The notes: a model not told the origin generated them from the letters alone. Counted from the stretch's first letter, positions 50,982-59,742 are shown. The stretch is 64,000 nt of DNA from Enterococcus_E cecorum_B (GCA_946499615.1 CAMMST010000006.1:1-64000), one strand, 5' to 3'. Numbers and translations: made by a program.

Positions 50982-53093
50982 TTATGCTTCTTCGTTTAGT
51001 AAAGCTTTACGTGATAAATTAATACGACCTTTATCATCGATTTCTGTTACTTTAACTAAGATTTCATCGCCTAATTTCACGACATCTTCTACTTTGTTGA
51101 CACGTTCATTGGCCAATTGAGAGATGTGTACTAAGCCATCTTTTCCTTTGATTAAGTTGACAAACGCACCGAATTTTTCAATACGAACGACTTTTCCAAG
51201 ATAAACTTGGCCAACTTCTACTTCTTTTGTGATTTCTTCAATGATTTCAATCGCTTTAGCAATCATTTCGGCATCAGATGAAGCAATTGAGACATTCCCA
51301 TCTTGGTCAATATCAATTTTTACGCCTGTTTGCTCGATGATATTATTGATAGTTTCGCCACCTTTACCGATGACATCTTTAATTTTAGCTGGATCGATTT
51401 GAATCATTTCAATCTTAGGTGCATATGGACTTAATTCTTTACGAGGTTCACTGATTGTTGAAGTTAACTCAGCTAAGATTTCCATACGCGCTTTTTTCGC
51501 TTGTTCTAAAGCTTCAGTTAAGATTTGTTCGGTAATCCCTTGAATCTTAATATCCATTTGTAAAGCGGTAATTCCGTCTTTGGTACCAGCTACCTTGAAG
51601 TCCATGTCTCCTAGGTGGTCTTCTAAGCCTTGGATATCGGTTAGGATTGTATAGTTTTCACCATCAGAAACTAACCCCATTGCAATCCCAGCTACTGGCG
51701 CTTTGATTGGCACCCCAGCATCCATTAAAGCGAGTGTACCGGCACAAATACTTGCTTGAGAAGAAGAACCATTAGACTCTAATACTTCGGCAACTAAACG
51801 GATCGTGTATGGGAAGTCTTGTTCACTTGGAATGACTTGCGCTAAAGCACGTTCACCTAAAGCACCATGTCCGATTTCACGACGACCAGGAGAACCAGCA
51901 CGACCAACAGACCCAACTGAAAATTGTGGGAAGTTATAGTGATGGATGAAACGTTTAGACTCTTGTACACCTAACCCATCGATTACTTGATGTTCACCCA
52001 ATGGCGCTAAAGTACAAGCTGATAATGCCTGAGTTTGGCCACGAGTAAATAAACCTGAACCATGCACGCGTGGTAATAAGGCTACTTCAGAAGATAATGG
52101 ACGAATTTCATCTAGCTTACGACCATCTGGACGAATCTTATCAATCGTAATTAATTCACGAACCACATCTTTTTCTAAGTCTTCAGTGATTTGTTTGACT
52201 TCTTTTAATAATTGACTTGCTTCTTCTTCGTCTTCAATATCAGCGGCGATGGCTTCATATTCGGCAATAATCATCGCTTTTACGTTTTCGATTTCTTCTT
52301 CACGCGCTAATTTTTCTTCTGTTAAGACAGCGGTTTTCATTGTTTGGTAGTTTGCGTCATAAATAGCTTTTTTCAATTCTGGATCAAGTTGTAATAACAC
52401 AACTTCCATCTTTTCTTTACCAACTTGACTCACTACTTCTTCTTGGAACGCCACCATTTCTTTGATAGCTTCAAAACCAAATAATAATGCACCTAACATA
52501 TCTTCTTCAGACACTTCTTTCGCGCCTGATTCTACCATGTTAATCGCTTTTTTCGTGCCGGCAACTGTTAAGTCGATATCTGATTGCTCTTGTTGTTCAA
52601 TAGTAGGATTTAATACATATTCACCATTGACACGACCCACTTGAACACCGGCAATCGGTCCATCAAATGGGATATCTGAAATAGAAAGTGCTAAAGAGGA
52701 ACCTAACATTGCGGCCATTGCTGGTGAGCAGTCTTGTTCCACACTCATGACGATATTAGTTACTTGCACTTCATTTCTAAAACCTTCCGCAAACATTGGA
52801 CGGATAGGACGGTCAATCAAACGTGCAGTTAAAGTAGCTTCTGTAGATGGACGACCTTCACGTTTGATAAAGCCACCTGGGACTTTACCAACTGCGTACA
52901 TTTTTTCTTCATAATTAATAGTTAATGGGAAGAAGTCAGCGTCTTTGGCTTCTTTTGAGGCAACTGCTGCACTTAGTACTACAGTATCTCCGTAACGAAC
53001 TAAAACAGCACCATTGGCTTGTTTCGCTAATTGACCGATTTCAACTGATAGTGGGCGGCCTCCCCAAGTGGTTGAAAATACTTGTTTTGTCAT
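50982..53093 (-). CDS. pnp: Polyribonucleotide nucleotidyltransferase (PNPase)
   Basis: A 703-residue phosphorolytic 3'-5' exoribonuclease. Two RNase PH domains (KVPGGFIKREGRPSTEATL; GRAGSPGRREIGHGALGERAL), KH domain (IDPAKIKDVIGKGGETIN), S1 domain (GQVYLGKVVRIEKFGAFVNL). ATG 53093 with AAAGGA; upstream in-frame sequence is the structured leader. rpsO lies upstream as in most bacteria. Confidence 0.98.
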   Translation of the reverse strand: MTKQVFSTTWGGRPLSVEIGQLAKQANGAVLVRYGDTVVLSAAVASKEAKDADFFPLTINYEEKMYAVGKVPGGFIKREGRPSTEATLTARLIDRPIRPMFAEGFRNEVQVTNIVMSVEQDCSPAMAAMLGSSLALSISDIPFDGPIAGVQVGRVNGEYVLNPTIEQQEQSDIDLTVAGTKKAINMVESGAKEVSEEDMLGALLFGFEAIKEMVAFQEEVVSQVGKEKMEVVLLQLDPELKKAIYDANYQTMKTAVLTEEKLAREEEIENVKAMIIAEYEAIAADIEDEEEASQLLKEVKQITEDLEKDVVRELITIDKIRPDGRKLDEIRPLSSEVALLPRVHGSGLFTRGQTQALSACTLAPLGEHQVIDGLGVQESKRFIHHYNFPQFSVGSVGRAGSPGRREIGHGALGERALAQVIPSEQDFPYTIRLVAEVLESNGSSSQASICAGTLALMDAGVPIKAPVAGIAMGLVSDGENYTILTDIQGLEDHLGDMDFKVAGTKDGITALQMDIKIQGITEQILTEALEQAKKARMEILAELTSTISEPRKELSPYAPKIEMIQIDPAKIKDVIGKGGETINNIIEQTGVKIDIDQDGNVSIASSDAEMIAKAIEIIEEITKEVEVGQVYLGKVVRIEKFGAFVNLIKGKDGLVHISQLANERVNKVEDVVKLGDEILVKVTEIDDKGRINLSRKALLNEEA

Positions 53094-53117
53094 AATTTTT
53101 CCTTTCTTACCGGGGGA

Positions 53118-53179
53118 CTTGCTACTAAACAAAGGAAAACGCACAAAAATTTGTTCCCTTTCCTTTGGTTAGTAGTAAG
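53118..53179 (-). promoter_or_regulatory. Long pnp leader hairpin
   Basis: Two 21-nt arms (53118-53138 and 53159-53179) are complementary at 19 of 21 positions, with a 20-nt loop, 25 nt before the pnp start. It resembles the RNase III-cleaved stem by which E. coli PNPase represses its own mRNA. There is no T run, so it is not a terminator. Confidence 0.75.
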
Positions 53180-53239
53180 ACAAAGAAACCCCAGTGATTA
53201 AATTTTCAATCATTTTTTAGTGGGTAAATTTTCCCACTT

Positions 53240-53332
53240 CATAACTTTTTCTAGCGTTAAGCAGCTTAGTGTAAGATATTCTAGTTACCTTATCTATCCG
53301 TGTTTCATCATACTGCTTCACTACCTTTTACA
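53240..53332. repeat. Dispersed intergenic repeat, copy D (partial)
   Basis: Contains TATCCGTGTTTCATCA and TGCTTCACTACCTTT, shared with copies B and C, between pnp and the rpsO terminator. Only about one end of the element is present. Confidence 0.6.
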
Positions 53333-53366
53333 AAAAAAGTGAGATTCAGTGTGAACCTCACTTTTT
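53332..53366 (-). terminator. rpsO terminator
   Basis: AAAAGTGAG/CTCACTTTT with a 13-nt loop followed by T7. Confidence 0.9.
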
Positions 53367-53378
53367 CTTCTGAGTCGA

Positions 53379-53648
53379 TTAACGACGTAATCCTAATGAT
53401 TGGATTAATTCGCGGTAACGTTGCACATCTTTTTGACGTAAGTATGCTAATAAGTTACGACGGTGACCAACTTTTTTCATTAGTCCACGATATGAATGGT
53501 GGTCTTTTTTGTGTTGGCGAGCATGTTCATTTAGGTGGTTGATTTCTTCTGTTAATACAGCGATTTGTACTTCTGGAGAACCAGTGTCACCTTCATGACG
53601 TGCATATTTTTTCATGATTTCATTTTTTAATTCTTTTGAAATTGCCAT
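53379..53648 (-). CDS. rpsO: 30S ribosomal protein S15
   Basis: An 89-residue S15 with the typical HEGDTGSPEVQIAVLTEEINHL, DHHSYRGLM and YRELIQSLGLRR. It binds 16S rRNA early in 30S assembly and usually represses its own mRNA; a leader of about 95 nt precedes it. Separated from pnp by its terminator, so transcription is largely independent. Confidence 0.98.
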   Translation of the reverse strand: MAISKELKNEIMKKYARHEGDTGSPEVQIAVLTEEINHLNEHARQHKKDHHSYRGLMKKVGHRRNLLAYLRQKDVQRYRELIQSLGLRR

Positions 53649-53746
53649 TTCATTACACCTATCTTTCTAATATATTGCTCCGAAAACTGAGTAAAGCGTT
53701 GGTGATTCGCAAAACCAAGTAGTGGAGGTGTTTTACACACAAATCT

Positions 53747-53775
53747 AATTTACTTGATTTAACCCTAAATTGCAA
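53747..53775 (-). promoter_or_regulatory. rpsO promoter
   Basis: TTGCAA (53770-53775), 17 nt, TAAATT (53747-53752) on the minus strand. The 90-100 nt leader that follows could hold an S15 autoregulatory fold; I could not define it. Confidence 0.6.
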
Positions 53776-53907
53776 GCATTTTTCATGAAAAACACGCTTT
53801 TTTCAAAATCACTCAATTTCTGTCAAGACTTATTCGTACATAACAGACAGCTTTATTACCTTTTTATTAAGGATATTACGTTTTTCTGAAAGCGCAAGGA
53901 AAATTAC

Positions 53908-53936
53908 TTGCAATTTCATTCAAAATCTCCTAAAAT
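53908..53936 (+). promoter_or_regulatory. Promoter of the rhodanese-like gene
   Basis: TTGCAA (53908-53913), 17 nt, TAAAAT (53931-53936) on the plus strand, about 90 bp upstream of the start. Confidence 0.6.
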
Positions 53937-54027
53937 GTTTCAACATAAAGAGAAAGATTTTAGTTCTCTTTACTTTAATGATGATGTTGACTTTTTGAAA
54001 ATAAAAAATTATCTAGGAGGTAGAGTC

Positions 54028-54318
54028 ATGCATTCAATTACTATTCAAGATTTCCAAGCAATTGTAGGAAATGAAGATGTGGTCGTATTAGACATTCGCG
54101 ACAAAGCGGCAATTGCTGAATTTAGCTTGCCAAATACTGTTGCCATGCCTACAACAAGTTTACCTAACCGATTAAATGAATTAAACGCTGAAACACAATA
54201 TTACGTACTTAGCCATTCAGGCCGTCGTTCAGAGATTATCGCTGAATTTTTACGTAACAATGGTTTCAAAGCCACACACATTATCGGTGGTGTGAAAGCC
54301 TTCAAAAAAGCTGCATAA
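54028..54318 (+). CDS. Rhodanese-like domain protein without catalytic cysteine
   Basis: A 96-residue single rhodanese domain (VVLDIRDKAAIAEFSLPNTVAMP; GGVKAFKKAA). The active-site loop, normally CxxGxRS, reads SHSGRRS, so the sulfur-carrying Cys is replaced by Ser. Sulfurtransferase activity should be absent; binding or regulatory use is possible. ATG 54028 follows AGGAGG by 7 nt; an open frame extends upstream but without signals. Monocistronic. Confidence 0.88.
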   Translation: MHSITIQDFQAIVGNEDVVVLDIRDKAAIAEFSLPNTVAMPTTSLPNRLNELNAETQYYVLSHSGRRSEIIAEFLRNNGFKATHIIGGVKAFKKAA

Positions 54319-54330
54319 AACTTACATTTT

Positions 54331-54371
54331 AAAAAGAGGTCCTGCAAAATATCGCAGAACCTCTTTTTTTA
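54331..54371. terminator. Bidirectional terminator, rhodanese gene and AI-2E transporter gene
   Basis: AAAAAGAGGT-CCTGC and GCAG-AACCTCTTTTT form a near-perfect stem between convergent genes. Confidence 0.88.
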
Positions 54372-55529
54372 TTCTTCTTGTGAATTTTCAATTTCTTCAT
54401 ACAACCGCGAACGTGCTTGATACCATTGGAAGATATTGCTTATCACTACTTTTAATACAGCATAGGTTGGAATTCCTAAAACCACGCCGACTAGACCAAA
54501 TAATTTTCCTGAAGTTAGTAATACAAATAGGATAGTTATTGGGTGAACGGCTAACTGACTACCTAAAACTAGTGGTGAAATGAAACGTCCTTCAATCGTC
54601 TGCTCAATCACAAACACGACTAAGACTTTCACTAATAATAGCGGTCCACCTACAATGCCTAGAATAATCGCAGGAACCATCGCTAAAAAGGAGCCTAAAT
54701 ACGGAATTAAATTCAAGAATCCTGCAATCACGCCTAAAGTAATCGCATAATCTAATCCAATAACCGAAAAGCCAATGACAAACATTACCGCCACAGCAAA
54801 AGCCACCGTTAATTGTCCTCGAATATAGGAAGCAATTTGATCATTCGCTTCACTTAAAATTTTCAAAGTGGGTTGACGTAATTTTGTTGGTAAAAATTGT
54901 ACGATATAAGGTCCTAAGTTCTTACCATCGCGCAATAAGTAAAACAAAATAAACGGCATAGTAATCAACGAAATGACAATCGTTGCCAAAGTACCAAAGA
55001 AATTACCGATATTTTTAATCGTAACGGTCGATAAGTTTTTGACCAAATCGGTAATATTATCAAGTAATTTCTGCCCTGAATCTTGAAACTCGGTCGTTAA
55101 TTTATTTAAAGTTGGATCATTGAAAAATTTCATTCCTTCTTTTTGAATGGTTTCTATGTATCCAGGTAGATGGTTAATGAAACTCATTGTTTGAGATTGG
55201 ATGCTAGGGATAATGACGACTATTCCCCAAACAATCAAGGCAATCACTACAATAAACAAACCAACAATACTATAGATGCGCTTCACTCCTTTATTTTCTA
55301 ACAAGTCCACGAGCGGATTCATCAAATAATAAAGAATGCCGGCCATAATAATCGGTAAACCTACAACAGCTAAAAATTGCCAAACTGGCTCAAATAAATA
55401 TGAAACCTTGGTAAATGTAAATACCACTAATAAAAATAATAAGATATTTAGCAATACGGCTGTCATCTGATTATTTAGAAACCATCGCCAAAACCAAGAA
55501 ATTTTTCCCTGATGCTTTGATTCCTGCAT
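54369..55529 (-). CDS. AI-2E family transporter (YtvI/PerM-like membrane protein)
   Basis: A 386-residue membrane protein with seven to eight predicted helices in the family pattern: two at the N-terminus, a soluble segment (about 110-190), then RDGKNLGPYIVQFLP and LGVIAGFLNLIPYLGSFLAMVPAI, with the late GVVLGIPTYAVLKVV. The substrate is unknown; some family members are Na+/H+ or peptide exporters rather than AI-2 exporters. It follows a GutA-like IIA gene by 12 nt. Confidence 0.9.
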   Translation of the reverse strand: MQESKHQGKISWFWRWFLNNQMTAVLLNILLFLLVVFTFTKVSYLFEPVWQFLAVVGLPIIMAGILYYLMNPLVDLLENKGVKRIYSIVGLFIVVIALIVWGIVVIIPSIQSQTMSFINHLPGYIETIQKEGMKFFNDPTLNKLTTEFQDSGQKLLDNITDLVKNLSTVTIKNIGNFFGTLATIVISLITMPFILFYLLRDGKNLGPYIVQFLPTKLRQPTLKILSEANDQIASYIRGQLTVAFAVAVMFVIGFSVIGLDYAITLGVIAGFLNLIPYLGSFLAMVPAIILGIVGGPLLLVKVLVVFVIEQTIEGRFISPLVLGSQLAVHPITILFVLLTSGKLFGLVGVVLGIPTYAVLKVVISNIFQWYQARSRLYEEIENSQEE

Positions 55530-55541
55530 TCTCTTTTCCCC

Positions 55542-55895
55542 CTATTCTTCGTAGGTAATCATCATTCCTTCAGATAATTTAGGGAATACATAAGGTTTGA
55601 CATAAATCATACTCGAAATCATCTTATCTTCTTCAACTGGATTAAAAGAAATATTAACATGACTCAATTCATGCATGTTATGTTCCACTGCATTTCCCAC
55701 TTTTTCTACATAATACACTTGATCGCCAAATTTTAACTCCATCCCAGGAACGATTTTTGCTTCTTCATCGATAAATTCTTGAATCACTGCGTAATCTTTT
55801 AAGACCGATGTGGCTTTTTTGCCAAATAAAATTAAAATATTTTCGGTGGTTGTTGCTACCATTTCACCTATCGAAATAATCTTTGCTTGTGCCAT
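55542..55895 (-). CDS. PTS glucitol/sorbitol-type IIA domain protein (orphan)
   Basis: 117 residues resembling PF03829 (SrlB/GutB-like IIA): MELKFGDQVYYVEKVGNAVEHNMHELSHVNI contains the family core. No EIIB or EIIC subunit or sorbitol dehydrogenase is nearby. The operon partner is a membrane transporter gene. It may be a regulatory remnant rather than a sugar phosphotransfer unit. Confidence 0.8.
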   Translation of the reverse strand: MAQAKIISIGEMVATTTENILILFGKKATSVLKDYAVIQEFIDEEAKIVPGMELKFGDQVYYVEKVGNAVEHNMHELSHVNISFNPVEEDKMISSMIYVKPYVFPKLSEGMMITYEE

Positions 55896-56010
55896 TAAAC
55901 ATTCCCTCTGTTCTCTAATTTTTCTTTATTATATCATATTTCATTTCATATGAGTAAATTCATGTTTTTTATGGTACAATATTTTTATAAAAGTTATTGG
56001 AGGTCTGATT

Positions 56011-57030
56011 ATGCAAGAAAAGATTTTTTTAGGCACATATACTAAAAAGAAAAGTCAAGGTATCTATACTGTTGAACTAGATACAGACAAGAAAGAGCTA
56101 ACAAATTTAACTTTATTCACTGAAGAGAGTGGGCCTACATTTGTTGCTTTAAGTGAAAAAGGAAATTTATATAATGTGACTAGTGTAGATGGCAATGGCG
56201 GTATCGCTAGTTATTCAAAAGATGGCAAACTATTGAATACGGTTACTTCTCCAGGAGCTTCTCCTTGCTATGTAGCGGTGGATGAAGATCGCCAATTAGT
56301 CTTTAGCGCAAATTACCATAAAGGTCAAGTTGCTGTTTATAAAATTGAAGCAGATGGTAGCTTAACGTTAACCGACGAAGTAACCCATACAGATCCGACT
56401 GGTAGCCACGAAAACCAAGACAAACCTCATGCGCACTATGCCGATTTAACACCTGACCATCGCCTAGTTGCTTGTGATTTAGGAACTGATACTGTTTATA
56501 CTTATGATTTAAGTGCTGATGGCAAATTAAGTTTAGCGAGCAAATTAAAAGTAGCCGATAAAACTGGCCCTAGACATCTTACTTTCCATCCAACACTAGA
56601 TATCGCTTATTTATTTGGTGAATTAAATAGTACCATTAGTGTCTTAGCTTATAATCGCGCTGATGGCCATTTTGAAGTATTGGCCACTTACCCAACATTA
56701 CCTGCTGATTATGAAGGTTTTAACAGTGGTTCTGCTGTTAAAGTAACCAAAGATGGCAAATTCTTATATGGTTCTAACCGTGGCGATAACTCAATTGTTG
56801 TCTTTGCGATTGCTGAAGATGGACGTAGCTTAACCTTTATTGAACGCGTAGATACTTATGGTGACTTCCCTCGCGACTTTTCTTTAAATCCAAGTGAAGA
56901 ATTTTTAGTTTGTGCACACCAAAATTCTGATAATCTTACTTTATATCAACGTGATGCCCAAACCGGAAAATTAACCTTACTGCAAAAAGATGTCTTTGCA
57001 CCAGAAGCAGTTTGTGTCAAATTTGTATAG
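56011..57030 (+). CDS. Lactonase family protein (6-phosphogluconolactonase-like beta-propeller)
   Basis: A 339-residue seven-bladed propeller of the YkgB/Pgl family: begins QEKIFLGTYTKKKSQGIYT, with repeats such as ANYHKGQVAVYKIEADG and SNRGDNSIVVFAI, and the conserved KPHAHYADLTPD and GPRHLTFHP. Hydrolyses 6-phosphogluconolactone in the oxidative pentose phosphate pathway in related bacteria. TTGGAGG precedes the ATG. Followed by two small genes. Confidence 0.92.
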   Translation: MQEKIFLGTYTKKKSQGIYTVELDTDKKELTNLTLFTEESGPTFVALSEKGNLYNVTSVDGNGGIASYSKDGKLLNTVTSPGASPCYVAVDEDRQLVFSANYHKGQVAVYKIEADGSLTLTDEVTHTDPTGSHENQDKPHAHYADLTPDHRLVACDLGTDTVYTYDLSADGKLSLASKLKVADKTGPRHLTFHPTLDIAYLFGELNSTISVLAYNRADGHFEVLATYPTLPADYEGFNSGSAVKVTKDGKFLYGSNRGDNSIVVFAIAEDGRSLTFIERVDTYGDFPRDFSLNPSEEFLVCAHQNSDNLTLYQRDAQTGKLTLLQKDVFAPEAVCVKFV

Positions 57031-57045
57031 AGAGGATGAAGCTGA

Positions 57046-57396
57046 ATGTTTTCAAAAACACCCGTAGAATTATTAGTGAAAGATGCCTCAAATATCTATA
57101 ATAAATGTCAATCTTTACTAGAACTCGTTCAAAGTCGACGCTATAATGAAAATCTCGTTATCTTGACTACTGCTGAAGTCTATGCGATTGCTGAAAAGCT
57201 ATATCTTCGCTGTGATACCTTTACCGACTTACAAACAGAAGAAATTAGTAACTATATCAATGCATTTGATGATTTTTATTTCCAATTGAAGCAAATTCTA
57301 TTCCATGATAAGGATGATTATGCATTATTAGCCAGTCATCTAGAACGCATGAATGTATGCTTTGAAAAACTTTATCAACTATATGATTTATTCTAA
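57046..57396 (+). CDS. Uncharacterised helical protein
   Basis: 116 residues, all-helical by composition, acidic-aromatic (for example NAFDDFYFQLKQILFHDKDDY). No motif I recognise; length and helical pattern recall YppE/DUF1798-like proteins, but this is weak. It starts 15 nt after the lactonase stop with AGAGGATGAAGC, so it is co-transcribed. Confidence 0.7.
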   Translation: MFSKTPVELLVKDASNIYNKCQSLLELVQSRRYNENLVILTTAEVYAIAEKLYLRCDTFTDLQTEEISNYINAFDDFYFQLKQILFHDKDDYALLASHLERMNVCFEKLYQLYDLF

Positions 57397-57409
57397 GGTG
57401 GAAAAACAG

Positions 57410-57571
57410 ATGACATTACAAGAAGTACTTGATAGATTACGTAAAGACTTAGATATGCCTAAATTTTATGCTCCTTTAAAAGACAAAGAGTATACCGAAG
57501 AGGAATATCAAAAACTAAAAGCAGATTTACTGGATTATTATCGCGATTACGTCGATAATTTTGAACATTAA
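57410..57571 (+). CDS. Small acidic protein of unknown function
   Basis: 53 residues (starts MTLQEVLDRLRKDLDMP, ends YRDYVDNFEH). ATG 57410 follows AAGGTGG by 9 nt; an in-frame extension to 57353 overlaps the previous gene and lacks a site. Third gene of the lactonase operon, followed by a terminator. Predicted helical; no known domain. Confidence 0.7.
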   Translation: MTLQEVLDRLRKDLDMPKFYAPLKDKEYTEEEYQKLKADLLDYYRDYVDNFEH

Positions 57572-57578
57572 TCCTAGG

Positions 57579-57610
57579 ACCCGCAAGTGACGTCATGCTT
57601 GCGGGTTTTC
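57579..57610 (+). terminator. Terminator of the lactonase operon
   Basis: ACCCGCAAG/CTTGCGGGT with a 10-nt loop and T-rich tail. Confidence 0.9.
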
Positions 57611-57786
57611 TCATTTTAACCATCGTATAAAGCAATTTTTCCAACTATCTATTAGCCCCTACCCACAAACACCCCCTATTTTTTCGAACTTTCACATTAA
57701 AATTGAATTAAAATTATAATAGAATCATTCATTTTCACAATATTTCATGATATATTTCAGTAAATATTAGAAAGGTGGAAACGTTC

Positions 57787-59019
57787 TTGATAGAATTTTT
57801 AAAAGATTTATCCTTATTAAAACGTATAGCAATTGGTATTATTCTTGGTATTATTTGTGGCATCTTCTTGCCTCATTGGACCTTTATCAACATTTTCGGG
57901 AGCCTATTTGTCGATGCATTGAAAGCCATCGCCCCTATTTTGGTATTTGTACTGATTTTGGCCTCCATCTCCCAACATAACAGTGACAATAAAAGCTATC
58001 TCAAACCCGTTATTACACTCTATCTAACAGCAACCCTTTTCGCTTCAGTTGTGGCAGTATTTGCAAGCTTTTTATTTCCAGTTAAAATCGCATTACAACA
58101 GGCAAGCACACAACAAGCTGCCCCACAGTCGATTAATGAAGTGTTAAATACGATTCTGACCAATATCGTTCAAAATCCTCTTCAAGCCATGATTGAAGGA
58201 AATTATTTAGCCGTTCTCTTTTGGTCTGCATTAATCGGGTTTGCTTTAAGATTAGCAAGTCCCGCTGTAAAAAAAGCTACCCAAGAAATTGCCCAAGCGA
58301 TTACCTTAGTGGTCCAATTAATTATCGCCTTTGCCCCACTAGGAATATTCGGCTTAGTGTTTCAATCAGTCGCAACCACTGGACTAAAAGGACTCTTACA
58401 ATATGGCCAATTATTATTATTACTCGTTGGTTCTATGTTCTTTGTGGCTTTAGTTGTCTATCCAATTATGGTCTTTTTCCTAATCAGAGAAAATCCTTAT
58501 CCATTAGTTTTCTACTGCTTAAAAAATAGTGCAATTCCAGCCTTCTTTACCCGCAGTTCAGCAGCTAATATTCCGATTAACATGTTGCTTGCCAAAAACA
58601 TGGGACTTACTGAATCAGCCTACTCTATTTCCTTACCACTAGGCGCTACGATTAATATGGGGGGAGCAGCTATTACGATTTCAACCATGACCCTCGCTGC
58701 AGTCCACACATTAGATATGCAAGTTTCTCCTGTATTAACCTTAATATTGTGTATTCTTTCTGCTTTAAGTGCCTGTGGTGCCAGTGGGATTGCTGGCGGA
58801 TCATTATTATTGATTCCTTTAGCATGTAGTTTATTTGGTATTTCCAATGACATTGCCATTCAAGTCGTTGGGGTTGGTTTTATTATCGGCGTTGTACAAG
58901 ATGCAATTGAAACAGCTGTTAATTCCTCTAGTGACATTCTCTTTACTGCCGCTGCCGAATTTAGAGATTTACGAATCAACAACCAAGAAATTCACTTAAA
59001 GGAAAGATTAAGCAAATAA
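57787..59019 (+). CDS. sstT: Serine/threonine:sodium symporter
   Basis: A 410-residue dicarboxylate/amino acid:cation symporter-family protein. It has 8 helices plus two hairpins: LLKRIAIGIILGIICGIFLP at the start, TRSSAANIPINMLLAKNMGL in HP1/TM7, LGATINMGGAAITISTMTLA and SACGASGIAGGSLLLIPLA in HP2. Closest to SstT. Start TTG 57787, ten nt after AAAGG; GTG 57775 overlaps that site. Monocistronic, with a 16-bp terminator. Confidence 0.93.
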   Translation: MIEFLKDLSLLKRIAIGIILGIICGIFLPHWTFINIFGSLFVDALKAIAPILVFVLILASISQHNSDNKSYLKPVITLYLTATLFASVVAVFASFLFPVKIALQQASTQQAAPQSINEVLNTILTNIVQNPLQAMIEGNYLAVLFWSALIGFALRLASPAVKKATQEIAQAITLVVQLIIAFAPLGIFGLVFQSVATTGLKGLLQYGQLLLLLVGSMFFVALVVYPIMVFFLIRENPYPLVFYCLKNSAIPAFFTRSSAANIPINMLLAKNMGLTESAYSISLPLGATINMGGAAITISTMTLAAVHTLDMQVSPVLTLILCILSALSACGASGIAGGSLLLIPLACSLFGISNDIAIQVVGVGFIIGVVQDAIETAVNSSSDILFTAAAEFRDLRINNQEIHLKERLSK

Positions 59020-59024
59020 TTCTT

Positions 59025-59070
59025 AAAAAGCCCATCTGATTGCGACGTCTCGCATCAGATGGGCTTTTTG
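59025..59070 (+). terminator. sstT terminator
   Basis: A perfect 16-bp stem (AAAAAGCCCATCTGAT with its complement at 59054-59069) and a T run. Confidence 0.93.
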
Positions 59071-59139
59071 GGTATAAAAAAACCACTAGGTTGGTTAGGC
59101 CTAGCGGAAAAAGGAGTAATTACTCAACTAAGGAGTAAA

Positions 59140-59187
59140 ATGAAAAATAAAAAGGTTATTGTTGGTTATGTAATTATTATATACTAG
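59140..59187 (+). CDS. Orphan branched-chain leader peptide
   Basis: A 15-codon ORF, MKNKKVIVGYVIIIY, with AAGGAG four nt upstream of the ATG. The first 20 nt, ATGAAAAATAAAAAGGTTAT, are identical to the leu leader at 10377. It is rich in Ile/Val codons (ATT GTT, GTA ATT ATT ATA), as an ilv attenuation peptide would be. No amino-acid gene follows; the next gene is on the opposite strand. After the stop there is only a weak CTAAT/ATTAG hairpin and T-rich sequence. It may be a relic of a lost ilv operon, a regulatory small RNA or a small hydrophobic peptide. Confidence 0.6.
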   Translation: MKNKKVIVGYVIIIY

Positions 59188-59261
59188 GTAAACCAATTTA
59201 TCCTAAAAACTGACTAATATTTAGATTAGATTTTTCTCCTTTTTTGTAAGTGCTTTTATCA

Positions 59262-59690
59262 TTAACGTTTCATCAAAAGCATAGTCATTCGTTGAATCGC
59301 AAAAGCAATCGTATCTGTCGCTTCATCTTGGTGCTGCTCGGCTTGGTTAAAGGCGTCCACATCTACCTCACCTTCAAGGCTAGCAATCATATCTAGGCAA
59401 CCTTGAACATATTTTTGATAAGCAGCTACTAACTTTTTATGCAAACCAATTACTCTTGCGGGTGCTTTTAAGCCTTGTAATTTGGCTAAGTATGCTTTAT
59501 ATGTTTGGGTTCCTTCATTAAAAGTAGCTAGAATCTCCGCTAATTGTTCAGAAGATAGCTCAGCAAGTTGCTTGTCTTCTATTGCTTTTTTCACTTCTTC
59601 AAATTTGGGATTCATCTTTTCCCCAACGGCTTCTGTATCTTGAATAATTTGATTAATCATTTGAATATAATATCCTAAATCGACACGCAT
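59262..59690 (-). CDS. Uncharacterised helical cytoplasmic protein
   Basis: 142 residues: MRVDLGYYIQMINQIIQDTE, coiled-coil-like middle (EDKQ-rich), KYVQGCLDMIASLEG, and end TIAFAIQRMTMLLMKR. No recognised domain. ATG 59690 follows AAGGAG; in-frame sequence upstream overlaps the terminator of the P-type ATPase and is excluded. No clear terminator of its own. Confidence 0.75.
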   Translation of the reverse strand: MRVDLGYYIQMINQIIQDTEAVGEKMNPKFEEVKKAIEDKQLAELSSEQLAEILATFNEGTQTYKAYLAKLQGLKAPARVIGLHKKLVAAYQKYVQGCLDMIASLEGEVDVDAFNQAEQHQDEATDTIAFAIQRMTMLLMKR

Positions 59691-59742
59691 AGATAAATTC
59701 TCTCCTTTTCGTAATGAGTCTATTTTAGCATATTTTTGAGAT

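Noticed and set aside
57775..57800. CRE site (TGGAAACGTTCTTG) at sstT
   Set aside because: At least three mismatches to TGWAANCGNTWNCA, and it overlaps the ribosome-binding region.
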